A stretch of 64,000 nt of DNA from Pseudoscleropodium purum (GCA_963969395.1 OZ017800.1:21360479-21424478); one strand, 5' to 3'; numbered from the stretch's first letter, positions 11,811-24,700 are shown. Notes: generated by a model from the letters alone, not told the origin. Made by a program: numbers and translations.

Positions 11811-13904
11811 ATGGAGCATCTCAACCATGGCGTGAAATGTAGGATACCCCAAGCTCCCTGGGTGCTATTCTTTGATGGAGCTTCCAGGAAACCGGCATCG
11901 CATGGGGGCTTGGGAATAGTGCTCAGGAACAGCAAAGGGCAGATCGTGGAGGAAGAGAGGAGGTTTCTGGGAGCTGGAATTTCCTCGGGGTTGACCAAGT
12001 ATAAGGCGCTGCTGTCTGGCTTGAAGAAGGCCAAGAGCTTGCAAGTGAAACACCTCCTTGCGAAGGGTAACTCACGGGTTCTCATCAACCAGGTCATGAT
12101 CATCCTTCTTTTGCTTCAGTACGTGTAGAGTTGTTCACTATCTCCGCTGCCCCTCCCCCCCCTTCAGTGGTCTCAAAATGATTCAGTGCATTGTAGCTGC
12201 AGCTAGGGTTGCAATCGTTTCAAAACAATGTCTCTTTGTTAATCCTCTATAAGGTCTTGATTTTCCTTCTAGAACCCATGTCATTAATGTGGCACATGTT
12301 GCCTTCCAGCTATAGCCTTCAGAATCCTCTAAACTTGGCACTTGGCTGCGAGAACTGAAAACCAAAATATGCATGAAAAAACACTGATCTTCGGTAAGAC
12401 TTCACAACCATATTAATTGATTGTGGGGTTCTATTTACTTGAAGGCGAGGCCTGCCAAAAGTATAAGAGAGGAACTCCCAGGCAGAAATTTAAGCGCCAA
12501 CTTTTCAACCTCTTTAAATCAGGCTTCAAGCTTCTCTTAGCACTTTTGAGCGCGTCATATGAGCGCTTTCTTAAGTTCAATTTTGTTCAATTTCTGACCA
12601 ATACATGCAATGTTCTTCAGTGATCCTGGTTATATAAAATTTGGCCCTGTCTGGATTACATTTTTCACTATATGATCATCGTCATTTTGAAACCATGAAA
12701 TCACAGTCGATAGGCGTAAATCATTCATGAACTTGCCGTTGCTCACTTTTTGGATCCAAATGGACTCAATTCCTTACTTGCAGGTGGTGGGGCGCTGGAC
12801 TGCAAGGGACGCCCATCTCCGAGACCACCTGAAAAAGGTGTGGGTGCTTTCCAAGGAGTTCGACAGTCTGTTCATGGAGTTCATCCCCAAGGAACACAAC
12901 TTCCACGCCGACCGCATCGCCAATGCAGCCATCGACAAGGAGCTTCAAATTCAGGAAGTCGTCTCAAATTATTTCGACCGAAGCAACGCTGCGTGGCAGG
13001 GATCTCCACGCAATGAGCCGGCCCCCGTTCCACCAGCTGCACGCATCCTGGCATCCTTCTCCAACCTGAAACTCCGACCAGTCTCTCCCCTCAGGGAAGC
13101 TCACTCTACCAAAGACATTGTCACCTCTACAGGAATTCTCAAGCCCCTCAATTCAGCGCTCAAAAGAAGCACGCATATTACGATCTCTCAACAACGAATT
13201 CCTCTTGGCGATGACGCCCAGAAGTCCGACTCCGACCTCACGAGGACGATCAAGTCCTTGACCACCACCAAAGCAGACAAGTTCTGGGCTGACAGGTCAG
13301 TGATGTTGTCCTGCTTTTCAAAATTAGCAAAATTACTACAGCAGTTAACTATTGATGGGCAAATTTTGGTCAAGTATTCTCGATCCTTCAAATAATGTAG
13401 CCATTTGCTGAATTGATTCATTTTGACTTGTTTTAGCAAATCTTGCACAGTTGGATAATTGACTCCTAAGCTCTTGCAATTAATGAAATTAGCCATCTTC
13501 AAGCATTTACTAAGATTCCTGCAAAATTTTGCTCCTGTGACAGGTTGTCTATCTCCGATGAAGCCAGTACCAGTACTGCAAGCGAAGAAGAGGGCCGCTT
13601 CAAACCCTCTCTGAAAACATCATCAGAGAATGGCCCTCCTGCTGCAAGTGCCAGGGGATCCGGGGTCGAGAGTGGAGAGGATGTATGTGATGAAGAGCAT
13701 GAGTTTTGCAAGTCTCGTGGTTCGGGAGCTGCCCATGTTGAGGATCCCACAGCTGCAGCTTCTGCAGTTGGGTCGACCATCCAGCTCTCGGAAGCCGACT
13801 GCGATCGTCTTGTGGAAGCTGTGATTGAGAGGTTGAAGAAAACCAGACTGGCAGAAAACCAGAATCCCATCGACACTAGCGGCTGCTTGCAGGACCATTT
13901 GTAG
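11811..13904 (+). CDS. RNase H-fold protein with altered catalytic residues
   Basis: Three exons, 11811-12092, 12784-13295 and 13544-13904, join in frame at GT-AG borders and give 384 residues. Residues 15-140 form an RNase HI-like (RVT_3) domain: WVLFFDGAS at the first strand, NSRVLINQ|VVGRW across the first intron, and EHNFHADRIAN at the last motif. Family members use four acids, D-E-D-D. Here D22 and D137 remain, but the Glu of the AEYxAL motif is K63 (TKYKALL) and the Asp of GDSxLV is N87 (KGNSRVL), so cleavage is unlikely. The C-terminal 240 residues are polar, rich in Ser, Glu and Pro, with no domain I recognise. An in-frame stop at 11790 precedes the first ATG, but a further upstream coding exon joined at the nearby AGs cannot be excluded. 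Intron 1 carries a diverged MITE fragment. Function unknown; nucleic-acid binding is an inference. Confidence 0.75.
12595..12705 (+). repeat. Stowaway-like MITE core, diverged copy (intron 1 of RNase H-fold gene)
   Basis: The block ACATGCAATGTTCTTC...GATCCTGGTTATATAAAATTT...ATATGATCAT.....CATTTTGAAACCA also occurs at about 43385-43500 and inside the fuller element at 54241-54493. No terminal repeats are visible here, so it is a partial copy. Confidence 0.5.
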
Positions 13905-15737
13905 AGTGTTTCTCTTACAGTATGAGTGGGTCGCACACACCTCTTATCAGACTATCTTCAGCAGGTTATTTGAATATATGAAAACTCCTGTTGTATTTGC
14001 TCTTTCACACACTTTCAGTTAACATTACATAAGGTTCAACTCCTGGTGATAATATAGAGGGAATTAATCTTGGAAGGATGCTTGCGTATGACCAAGGTAG
14101 ACACTTGAAAATGATCTGATTTGTAGACCAATAAATGCATCCTTCATTTCTACGGTGATCTAAAAAGCCATCCATTTGTCACTTTTTGGCTATAATGTCC
14201 TTACAAGGTAAAGTGCAAAAGAAGGTTGAGGATTTAAAAGATTATATAGTCCTTAGAAACAAGGATTTTACACTTTTCCTCTATAAAGTCATATATCCAT
14301 GGCTTGCCCATATTATCATCAAATTTGGTCTTCATGAATTAATGTACCTAGTTGAGACCTATTTCTAAAATCAATCCTTCTAGATTCTTGTCCTAAATTT
14401 ACAGCTTGTATTTATGAGAGCTTAGGGTGAATTGTAGGTACACCTATTTTCAGCCTATTGGAAATCCAAGAGTTTTTTCATATATTGTCTAAAAATATCC
14501 ATTAGAATTCTAGAAGGCCTTTTTCCATGATATTGCATTCAAAACTATCATTTCTATTGCAAAGTGCAAAGAAAAATTCTAAATTTTTTTTTAATATCTA
14601 ACCAAAGGATCTTGCATTAAAACAGTATAAAAAAATGTGTGGAAGAAATTTAGAAACTTTGATTGCTTGAATTGTAAGATATTTTGTTTTAAGTGAAGAA
14701 AATTGAATTTTTAAACCTTGTGTAACTAGATTTGATGGCTTTGAATCTTCTTAGCTTAAAATTTTTGCATAATTGATAATGAATTAAAACAATTTTATGT
14801 TGAAGAATTGAGTTGAAAGTTTAGAAAAAAAGTCCACTTGATTTTCATTTTCTTCAAAATTGTTAAATTGAAGCAAATACAAGATTGAAGGAAAAAACAA
14901 ATTGTTAATAGGTTTAAGGTGGAATTGAAATTCAATAATTCCAATGGTGACATTTTTCTAGCAAGAAAACTAAATCCTCTTGAACATTCTTTTAAAAGAA
15001 ATTATAAAACTGCATTCATAAATGAATTCAATAGGTTATATTTTCAAGAAGATGCTTAAATTGCTCAAAAAATAAGATTGCCTATAACTTTCTCATCACT
15101 AGTCTACAAAAGAATGAATCAAATCTTTTTTTCATGTAAACAAAAATACTTTCTATGAAAAACAAATTTTGAAAATTTTATTTTGACATGTTGTGATTTT
15201 TTGTACTACCCAATAATAATTGTTTGGGGCTTAGGGTGGCATAACTTTTGCTCCTAGGCACTAATTAAAATAAATGTTATATTCCCCCAAAACTAAATAT
15301 TGTATTTTCCTATTTTCAAATTTTTTTCAAAAAATTACAATGAAAATTGAGATTGTTGGAGCCTCCCCCAAATCTACTTTGTCCTATGAGGGCATACTAG
15401 AACTTTATGGATTAATAAAATCTAAAATCCCTTTTTGACAACTACTAATATTGAATAAAAATTTTACGGTTCAAAAGTGGGACACACTCAAACCTTCATT
15501 CAGATGATGTAACTTCAAAGTGGTGTTTTTATAATGCACAATTTTTTGCCAATTGACAACAACCATAAAATGTTGGCTATTCTTGGTAAAGGAAATTTTC
15601 ATTTCTAGGGATCAAAGTAATTAGATTACTACTCCGTACTATATTTCAAGACTAGTAGCCGAATTTTACCTAGATATCACCTAATTTTCATATTGATATT
15701 ACCCACTATTGAAGAAACAACTGGCTCCTTCTCCAAA
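13905..15737. other. AT-rich intergenic region
   Basis: This covers the 3' flank of the RNase H-fold gene and AT-rich DNA without recognisable genes. A 60-codon open frame at 14186-14368 has no family motif. I see no clear terminal repeats or tandem arrays. Confidence 0.5.
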
Positions 15738-15983
15738 ATGAAAAAGAAACCACTGCCTCAGAGAGATTTGAATGGGCTTTTCAAGAATGTTTTGAGCGGT
15801 TCAGACCCGGATGACCAGATGGCGGATATCAGTAGGGTATCCACTCACCCCGTCCAAGTCCATGAGTCTCCATACCGACAGCTGAGCTCCAGCGACGAAG
15901 CTCACAACCAAGAAACCCAACGTTTCTTCTTGAACTTCCTGATCGCCGTGCTTCGGGAGATCCTGGAGGACCCCAAATGCTAA
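15738..15983 (+). CDS. Small hypothetical ORF upstream of OST3/6
   Basis: An ATG-started frame of 81 codons begins MKKKPLPQRDLNGLF and ends LREILEDPKC. It is hydrophilic with a hydrophobic FFLNFLIAVL patch near the end and no known domain. It ends 241 bases before the OST3/6 start codon, on the same strand, in DNA that has already turned GC-richer. It could be a short gene, an upstream ORF in the OST3/6 leader, or chance coding in a promoter. Codon use looks gene-like, but I have no homologue in mind. Confidence 0.25.
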   Translation: MKKKPLPQRDLNGLFKNVLSGSDPDDQMADISRVSTHPVQVHESPYRQLSSSDEAHNQETQRFFLNFLIAVLREILEDPKC

Positions 15984-16224
15984 TTTCGCATTCTCAAGCT
16001 GCGATGCGACAGATTCCTCAATGCGCAACATTCACATTCTGAAGCCTCGTGTCATAGCAGCTGATCGAAGCGCTTCATATATGAGAATGCGCAATTTTCA
16101 GTCGGGGGTTCGGTAGAGGAGTAGGTCGCCGTTCAGGTCTTGCTAGAGTAGGTCTGATTGGTTTCAGATGCTTGTTTGAGAGCTTTTGAATCTCTACTTG
16201 ATTGTTTTTTTGTGAATTTTTACA

Positions 16225-17247
16225 ATGGGAATGAGTCGGTATATGGCGGCCGTGGTGGTGGTGGTGGCTATGGTGGTTGCAATTATAGGGTTGGCGGAGG
16301 CGGACCGGAATGAGGATCGCATAGCGGAGCTTCTGCACTTGCAGTCTCGATCGAAGGACGGTGTAATCCGCATGGCGGACAACAAGTTTCGAAGGATGGC
16401 ATCGCCGGAGGCTCCCCGCCCTTACTCCTTAATCATCTTCTTCGACGCGGAGCAGCTATGGACGCAGCAGGAGCTTCGATTGCAGGAGTATCGCAACGAG
16501 TTTGGATTAGTGGCGTCCTCGTTCATTAAGCACAACGAGCGAGGATCGGGCGAGGGGAAGGTCTTCTTCGTGGACGTGGAATTTAAGGAAGGGCAGGGGA
16601 TTTTCCGCATGTTCGATGTGCAGACGCTTCCTCACGTGAGATACCTTCCGCCGGGGAGTGGTGACGAGAAGTCAAGTGAGGAGATGACTGGAGGACGCAA
16701 CGCCGAAGGTGTCGCCTCTTTCGTGACTTCTAAGACGGGCTTCGCATGCGGCGCCATTGAGCGGCCGCCATTTCTGAGCCGCAACCGCATGCTTGCGTTT
16801 CTCGGCTTGTTTCTGGTTTCGGCGCCCATGGTGGGGAAGAAGCTGGCGGCACCACGATCGCCTCTACGCGACACTAGGATTTGGATGGCGGGCGCATTGG
16901 CGATCTACTTCTTCAGTGTTTCTGGGGGTATGCACAACATCATTCGCAAAATGCCGCTCTTCATGGTGGACCGAAACGATCCGTCGAAGCTCGTGTTCTT
17001 CTACCACGGCTCAGGGATGCAGCTTGGCACGGAAGGCTTCGTCGTGGGGTTTCTGTACACAATTGTTGGCCTTCTTCTTGGGTTTATCACTCACATTGCG
17101 CCTCATCTTTCCTCCAAAAACGCACAGAGGATTATCATGATCGTGGCGATTACTCTCAGCTTCGTTGCCGTGAGGAAGGTCATTGCACTGGACAACTGGA
17201 AAACGGGATACCACATCTTTGCTTTCTGGCCGCTCCGCTGGATGTAG
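16225..17247 (+). CDS. OST3/OST6: Oligosaccharyltransferase subunit, OST3/OST6 family
   Basis: An intronless frame of 340 residues, close to the family length. It begins with a signal peptide (MAAVVVVVAMVVAIIGLAEA), then a lumenal thioredoxin-like domain (about residues 30-170, with PYSLIIFFDAEQLWTQQELR and the LPHVRYLPPG segment), then four membrane segments (about 190-210, 220-240, 270-292, 305-322). Known for the family: the subunit belongs to the ER oligosaccharyltransferase complex, binds acceptor polypeptides and aids N-glycosylation of difficult sites. Yeast and human members carry a CxxC redox motif; at that place this protein has no cysteine pair, as in other plant members. The start is the ATG directly before the signal peptide. 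The neighbouring kinase gene is convergent, 1.55 kb away. Confidence 0.93.
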   Translation: MGMSRYMAAVVVVVAMVVAIIGLAEADRNEDRIAELLHLQSRSKDGVIRMADNKFRRMASPEAPRPYSLIIFFDAEQLWTQQELRLQEYRNEFGLVASSFIKHNERGSGEGKVFFVDVEFKEGQGIFRMFDVQTLPHVRYLPPGSGDEKSSEEMTGGRNAEGVASFVTSKTGFACGAIERPPFLSRNRMLAFLGLFLVSAPMVGKKLAAPRSPLRDTRIWMAGALAIYFFSVSGGMHNIIRKMPLFMVDRNDPSKLVFFYHGSGMQLGTEGFVVGFLYTIVGLLLGFITHIAPHLSSKNAQRIIMIVAITLSFVAVRKVIALDNWKTGYHIFAFWPLRWM

Positions 17248-18797
17248 GCATCTGCACAACTCCGTTTCTTCATTTCATTTTCGGTGAACACCTGCACTCC
17301 AAATTGAGTAAGCTGCTTTAGTCAACGAGTCATGAATCGTCATGTCCCTCATTGTCTCAGTGTCGCCACATTAGGGTTATACGCTGATAACACTCGACTC
17401 GTTGAAGTCTATCAATGTCAGTAGAAATTCGTGACAGCTGTAAATTTCAAGCTTAGGTATTCAGTCAAGCTTATGTTAGGGAGCAACACCTCGAGATTAG
17501 TGAATGCTCATCGTAGTGCGCTAGGAGCGACCAAACTGAATTTTGCAGAAATCTTTATACTTGCTGAGTGCTCGTTTGATTACGGCAATTAATCAGCTCA
17601 ATTCCTTTATCGAAGTCTTTGGACGAGAATCGTACGTGTATCACATGAATTTTTGTGTAGCGGTGTGCACCGAAAGGTTGCAAGTTTACTGCATGGGCTG
17701 ATTGTTTGTTGAGTTAACTACTGGGTTTAGTGTACATTTTTTCTGGTGCCTCGATCTCTGAGTTTCGTGAGTGGCAAAGTTTGGGGCTAGGACTCTGCAT
17801 TGTAGTTTACTGTACTGTACAGTACAGTACATTACCAGTAGTCATGGTGAGTGAGTTGTGTCCCATGGTCGTAAGTCGATGAGGTCGCATTAAGCCCTGC
17901 ATTTGCCCTGGGAAGCCCGAGGTGGTTATTTGCTCGCCTACATTAATTCAAAGACCAATAACTTGGAGATCATCGGCTCTTTGAGAGTGCTGGAGAGTCG
18001 GACTTACGACTACAGAGTACAGACCCTCTTCTTCTTTCCCAATTGCAGTGAGCCATGTGACAAAGAAATTGACAGGAGGCCTCAGCAAATCATGTCTAAT
18101 ATAGGATAAAATCATGCAAAATAACTATAGCAAATGCAAACACATGTGGTGACGTTAATTTCCAAGGTGATGCTAATGACGGTCCACAGTTTTCGGTGTC
18201 CCTGCCTTAGATCCATGCTAGTATTAGTTTTCAGAACTCCGGTCACCCGAATATCACAATTCTGTCGCTCTGAAACACGCAATTTTTACGAATATGACTA
18301 CCTAATCAGTTACTTCGTATAACTAACTTCGTGGACATTCCATGAAAACTTGAAGTTTCAAATTGAGAATCTACCCAAGACATCAATTGAATTCAGAGAT
18401 TCAGAACTAAAATTCTGAGATCCCACAGCTGATCGACGGATACCCGTGCGCACGCATCATCTGGAGCGGATATGTTCTCGCATTCACAGTGCAAAGACTC
18501 GGGCCATCTTGACGAATACGACCACCTTATCAATGCTAACCAAACTTCCCAGACATTCTGGACAACCTCGGAGCCTCAACTTGAGCACAATTTTATAAGC
18601 CAAAGAAAGTGCAAGTTAAATTATTCTTCATTGTTAATTATTACAAGTTGAATCTTGCCATAAAAAAGAATACAGTTGCTTTTGTGTATCTCCCCGAGAC
18701 ATCATCCATTGAAACACACTGGAATTCACAGATTTAGAACCAATCCAAACTGAGATTGATCAATCCCGCCACTGATCTAGCTGTTCCAGCGACCGCC
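17248..18797. other. Convergent intergenic region between OST3/6 and the receptor kinase
   Basis: It holds the 3' flanks of two genes that point at each other. No coding frame is supported. The only strong structure is a perfect 22-base palindrome at 17808-17829. Confidence 0.5.
17808..17829. repeat. Perfect 22-bp palindrome
   Basis: TACTGTACTGT is followed directly by its reverse complement ACAGTACAGTA. It is built of TACTG/CAGTA units without a spacer. It lies about 560 bases after the OST3/6 stop codon. The core CTGTACAG also forms the tip of the inverted repeats of the element at 62456-63075. Confidence 0.8.
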
Positions 18798-21700
18798 TCA
18801 TCTGGGCTCGGGCATGGAGTCGGGTTCGTAGAAGACCATCGATTGTGGCTGGGAAATGGGGCGCTCGTGGAACGAGGAGTGTGAGTGCTGCCTGGCCGGC
18901 GTTGCTTGCGATCCGTGGTGCTCCAGGGCGATGGCTGCGGCAAGCTCCTGCAAGACGTTGGCCATGGTGGGTCGGTGCATCGCCTTGGGCTCGACGCTGC
19001 GCAACGCCAACTCCGCCACCACCCACACGGACTCCAGGTTGGGGCGGCAAGCGCGCACGACCGGGTCCAGGATCTGCTCGATGTTCACGTCGCCGCCGCC
19101 TCCCAGCACGTTGCGAACCTGAGAAACAAACATTATTTTGTTGGAATTCAATTCCAGGAAATCCTCCATGCCAATTTAATCAACCACAAGAGTCTTTATT
19201 ACACGAGATAACCAGTCAAGAATAGGAGGCTCGATAATTCAATGCTTTGTCCTTGCAAGCGATTGTGGCTGTTGAGATCTCACTGATTGATCAATTAGAA
19301 GGACCGCAAGATCTACCCATGCTATTCAATATAGTCTTCTAACCTCTATTAGGTGAACCATAACATCAATCGTACAGTGGCGCGATACAGAGCGACAATT
19401 TTGTGACATTCAACTGCATAATAGATAATTACGTTTCAAGGCATCCGCCATGAAAAGTGCTAATGTCGCGAATTTCAGACAATTTCATGATTTTGAAGTT
19501 CTAGGAATGTCACCTCTACTGAGCTTCCAAAACAACCCGACCCTTGATGAATTTGAAAGCAGCGAGAGCAACATTAGACAAGGGTACTTGTACGACCAAT
19601 AGGTGCATCATATAATAACTAATATGTTCCTATGGTTTGTAGAAAAATACCAGATAATATATCAGTAACTCGGCGAATACAATCGTGAACATATCACTCA
19701 ATATCTCTCTTGTATGGTTGGGCAGCAGATTACAGTCTAAAATCAGAACAATTGCCTTAACAAATTTCAGCAATTCATGATCGATTTCCATAGGACGCAG
19801 ACATAGCATACGCAATTGTTCTCGTCATTGGGGAATTCAAGGGAAGCAGGCTTCTTACATATTGACAAAGGTTCCATTCTTCTCGGTTGGCGACAGATGA
19901 ATCGATGGGAAGGCGCCCTGTTATCAACTCCAGGAGCACCACACCGAAGCTAAACACGTCGCTCTTGAGGGTCAGTTTCAGCGTGTCGAAGTACCTGCAC
20001 GTGTCCATAGAATTCGTCACCCTTAAACCCTAAAACCCTGAGAAACCCTGAGACGAAAAGTAGCCCAAGAGAGAGTTTGCGCTCTGAAATAAAGTTCTTC
20101 TGTCAGCAATGTTGATAGCATGTGGTGTGGGTAGCTTACTGGGGGTCCAGATACCCAGCTGTTCCTCGGACTTCCGTGGACACGTGGGTTTTGTCTTGGA
20201 CAGGGCCTGCTCTGGAGAACCCAAAGTCGGACATTTTGGCCACCTCGGCATTACCGGGGCCTGTGAGTAGAATGTTGCCACTCTTCACATCACTGTGAAT
20301 AATGCTCGGGTTGCAGTTGGAGTGTAGGTAATCCAATCCTGGAAAACCAACCAACCAACCAACCAACCCCCATTAGAAGAATCCCCACAGCTTTTTCCAA
20401 AGTAATTTAGTCTTCGGGGCTAAATTACTTTGAAAAGCACCAATGTTGTAAATGTCCACCAATATAACGAAATTGACGTCTCCGGGAACTACATGGAACT
20501 CAAGGACCAAAGTTCTGCGAAGTCTTCTTTTACTGTTGATAATAATCAATGACAATAATAAAACGGACGAATATTTTCCTTCCCAATCTGTTAAAACTGA
20601 AACAGTAAACGATGCATCACCTCGTGCTGCATTAAGAGCAATGTTGAGTCGCGTCCTCCAATCCAGAGGTCTTGCAGTCTTCAGATTTCCTGCATTCTCG
20701 ATTCAATTGAGTAAGTACAGCAGGGATCGTAAGACTTCTAAACGTATATCAAAAAATTCATATATATAAGTCAGTGATGCGAGTTATCAGTTTATTGGTT
20801 CACCGTGTAGTTGGTCGTGTAAAGAGCCTTCTCGGACGTACTCGTAGACTAGGATTTGTTTCTTTTTCTCTTGACAGTATCCCACCAACGTTGTCAAGTT
20901 TCTGTGGTGCAATTTGGATAGAAGTGAAACCTGCATCACAATCAATGTTCATCGACATCTATGCACATCAGACAAGTGAACCTGAAGTATTAGAACATAG
21001 GTACAGTACTTGACAATACATAGCATTCTTGAGAATCTGCCTCGACACTCTTAGAAAAGGAAGTCACATTCATTTTCTACGATATCTAGAGTGGGATAAT
21101 TTAGCTAAAGCTCCAACAAGCACACAGGCACTCATTGAGAGTGTCTTTTTTGGTTGCCATTTCCAGTGCAGAAGAGCGAACCATCGTGTTTGTTGAGATG
21201 GCAATATTTCAAAAAATTGGCACTTTTCTAAATGCACTAATGTGTATAGATGTCAAATCCTAGTTTTTGCAATAGAGCAGAAGTCTATACCAACCCTAGT
21301 TTTCAAAGCTCTGAAACAATTTGAAACACGCCATTTACAGGAATAAAACCATGTGAAAGATTGTTATGTACAAATTTCAATGATAGCCGAACAGTACAAC
21401 CAACACTGAATTATTTTCACTGCTTTACTATCACTGTGATAGTAAACGAGCAGCAACCAGGTCCAGATGCAACCACCACATTCAAATTTGGTAGAAACGT
21501 CTCCGTATTCAAGTTTCTGTCAACTGTAAGATTAGGGTTTTGTTTTTATACCTCGTTATGAAACTCTTGATCTCCTGGGCGATTAGGATTATCAGCAACC
21601 TTGACAGCCACTTCTCTTCCATCGGGGAGAATTCCATGGTACACTGGTCCAAAACCTCCTCTCCCAATTTCTTTTTGGAAGTTTTTCGTGGCAGTTGCCA

Positions 21701-24700
21701 ATGCTGCGAGTGTGAAAGCCTTCGATGAACCACTGCTGCTGCCGATTTCTAGAATCACACGTTACAAGTCAATATCCCAGTTATATCCTTACATGAGGTA
21801 TTGATTTCTCAAAAGACTAAAAACATTTATCAAATACCTTCGTTCAAATTTTGAGACGACATTGAATTCCTCACTGTCGTCCTCTCTTCAGGTCAAATTT
21901 GTTCAAGTCAAATACGTAAATGTAAGGAAGAAAGATTCCTACTAAAATCCATTTGAAGTGAATGTGACTTTTGAAAAGTGTAAATTTATATAAACAGTTT
22001 TGTGCACAAAAATTATCATCAAAGATGTTCATAGCATTCTTAAGAAACGGCCTATTGAACGCCAATCTAAATACTTCTTCAGCGACTTCAAAATCCTTAA
22101 AAAAGGAAAAGACATGTCACTCACCAAGCATATGCAAACTTCTTAGCAAATTTTTGAGTCTAAATTTTGATTTCTATCTACAGCGGAGAAGAATGAGATC
22201 TCGCACAAGTGCTCAAGAATGTTATGTTGGGAAACTGAGGTTAAAATTATTTACCCTTAAGAGGTACTGCACGGGCAGTTGGACCACTGTTTTGCTGAGG
22301 ATTGGCCTTAGGACGACGACAACGACAACCGATGTAAACGCCCACAATGATGATTAGAAGCGTCAAGACGACCCCGCCCACAGTAGCGCCGATAATTACC
22401 GGAAGATTTGATGATTTTTTGGACTTGGAAGAAGCCGTGGTTTCCTTGCAGTCGCTACCCACAAAACTGTTTCCGGGACAAGACCTGTCAATCAATAGGC
22501 AAAGTTCATGGGATCAAAACACTGTTCAATGAGGCTTTTCAAATAAATTTGCAACCCTAAACCCTAAACCCTAACCCTAAACGTAATTGCACCCACTATC
22601 GACACTAATAGCGATTGAGCATACTTACTGTTAAAAAAACATGAATTATTTTTATTGGGTTTCACTGGAAAGTGAAAGCGGTTTCCATCACATTTCAGCA
22701 TGCATTGTTTGGACGTTGTAAGAATCCGTTGTGAAATTTTAAAGTATTGTTTACAGGTCTACCAAACCTTGACACTAAATTTGACACTAAACTCTCCAAA
22801 GCGCTGATGGTTTTGATTGTGTGCATTTTGTGTCATTGATATCTAAGTTTACGTGTTACTTTTTAAGTCCACATGTACGTGTTGCAATTTGACCAGAGAT
22901 GATTGATTATGAATTCACATAAATCATGTTAAATACTGAAGTATCAGCCTGTTGGAACTAGAAGCATTAAACTTACGTGAATTGCAAATTTGATGATGTA
23001 AGTAGCCCTGCTGGAATTGTGCCGCTGAAATTGTTGTTTTGCACAGTCCTGCACAATCAAACAAGCCGCAATCTTGAGTAAGAAACAGAATCTTAAAAAA
23101 GACTATTTCGTTGTCATACCTACAAATTTTTGTTTGAGTATTCTAAAATTATAATAGTTCAAGTTTAAGACTTCAAAATTTAGTATTACAATTTGAGCAA
23201 GAAGAAGAGTTTGTGCACTTGAATTTCATTGGCTGAATATCAATTAAATTGTACTATGTAGAGCATTGTATGAGCCATTAAGAAGGGCTAGTATTGTGGA
23301 TTCTACTCATCACTGTCACTTTGCTAGAGTAACTTCAAAATTGAGGCATTATGCCATTATGATATAAATTGTAGGACTATCCTAATTAGGAGTAAAATTA
23401 GTTCAATCACAATGGAGGGAATGAACAACACTTACAACACTTTAAGAAGTGGCAAGGATGTCAACCAATCGGGAAGGGGGCCATTCAAATTGTTGTTCTC
23501 CAAGTTCCTGAATGCATCAACATTCTATACTACATAATCATGGAATAAAAAGTGGTCCAAATGTTATCTTCTTTCACTAACCGTATGGCAAAGAAAGCTC
23601 AAACTTCACTCAACAATCATGCTAGAAGGAAAACAAGAAACAATTGCAAGCATTTGAGCTATCCTTGAGGTTGAAACGATTTTAGATTCATCATTGAACC
23701 ACCCAAAAGAAGCTTGCCAATATCTCTTCATGGCATTATTCATTACATTATAATCCCAATTTTTACTAAAACAAGGACAACATTAGGCCACTTAAATGAG
23801 TATTAAGGATAACTTTATTATATGTAGAATTTCATCTACACATCTACTGTAGCTAAGAATGAGGACTTACAAAATTGTCAATTTCACCAATGGACTCAAA
23901 TCTGGCAATAGGCCTGTCAGTGCATTGTTGGCAAGGGACCTATCAAAAGAGCAACAAGTCATTAAATTTGCGCTTAATCATCTTCACAAATCTTACCATA
24001 GCATTCTTGAAAGTAGTGACAAAAATCTTTGACCCAATTGCTCATATAAGGAAGAATCAAGATATCCAAGATGCTCCCACATCCTCCCACGTCTCAAGTT
24101 CAAGAATAAAAGCATGTATAATTAACCAACTATTATAAACAATTGTACTATTGCCAACCACAATGCAACTACAATGAAAAAGGTCGACAATCAACTTACT
24201 CTAGAATGTTGTTGATGATGATCTTTTCTTCAATTGAAAGACTCTCATAATCAAAATAATCCTTTTTTTTAAAATTGGCATGTTTTAAAAAATTTTGACA
24301 TCTGCTCAAATGCTCTGAAAACTAGGACTAGTATAGATCATTAGGCTCTGAAATCCAACATTTTTAACAATCGTGAGGTGTTTTTGTAGTCCACATCCCA
24401 CAGCGATTTGAAAAACTTACAAGGTTTGTAAATCGAGGAGATTCGCAAAGCTGAGGGAAATAGGACCGATCAAGTTGTGCCCTGTGAGGTTTCTGAGCAC
24501 CATTACATACGAAATCATGTTAATCCAACAGTGTTTGAATCATCTCAGACGATGTAAATCACGTGCAAAACAATCTAAAAATCTAAAAATCTGATCAGAT
24601 CTGTTGAATATGTAAAACTTGATGGCTTACATTGCTGTAACGACGGGAGATTCTCGCAGTTGCAATGCATCTGGTTGGCTGCATTGAACCCACGGGTATG

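Noticed and set aside
14186..14368. 60-codon frame downstream of the RNase H-fold gene
   Set aside because: AT-rich, no domain, no homologue recognised.
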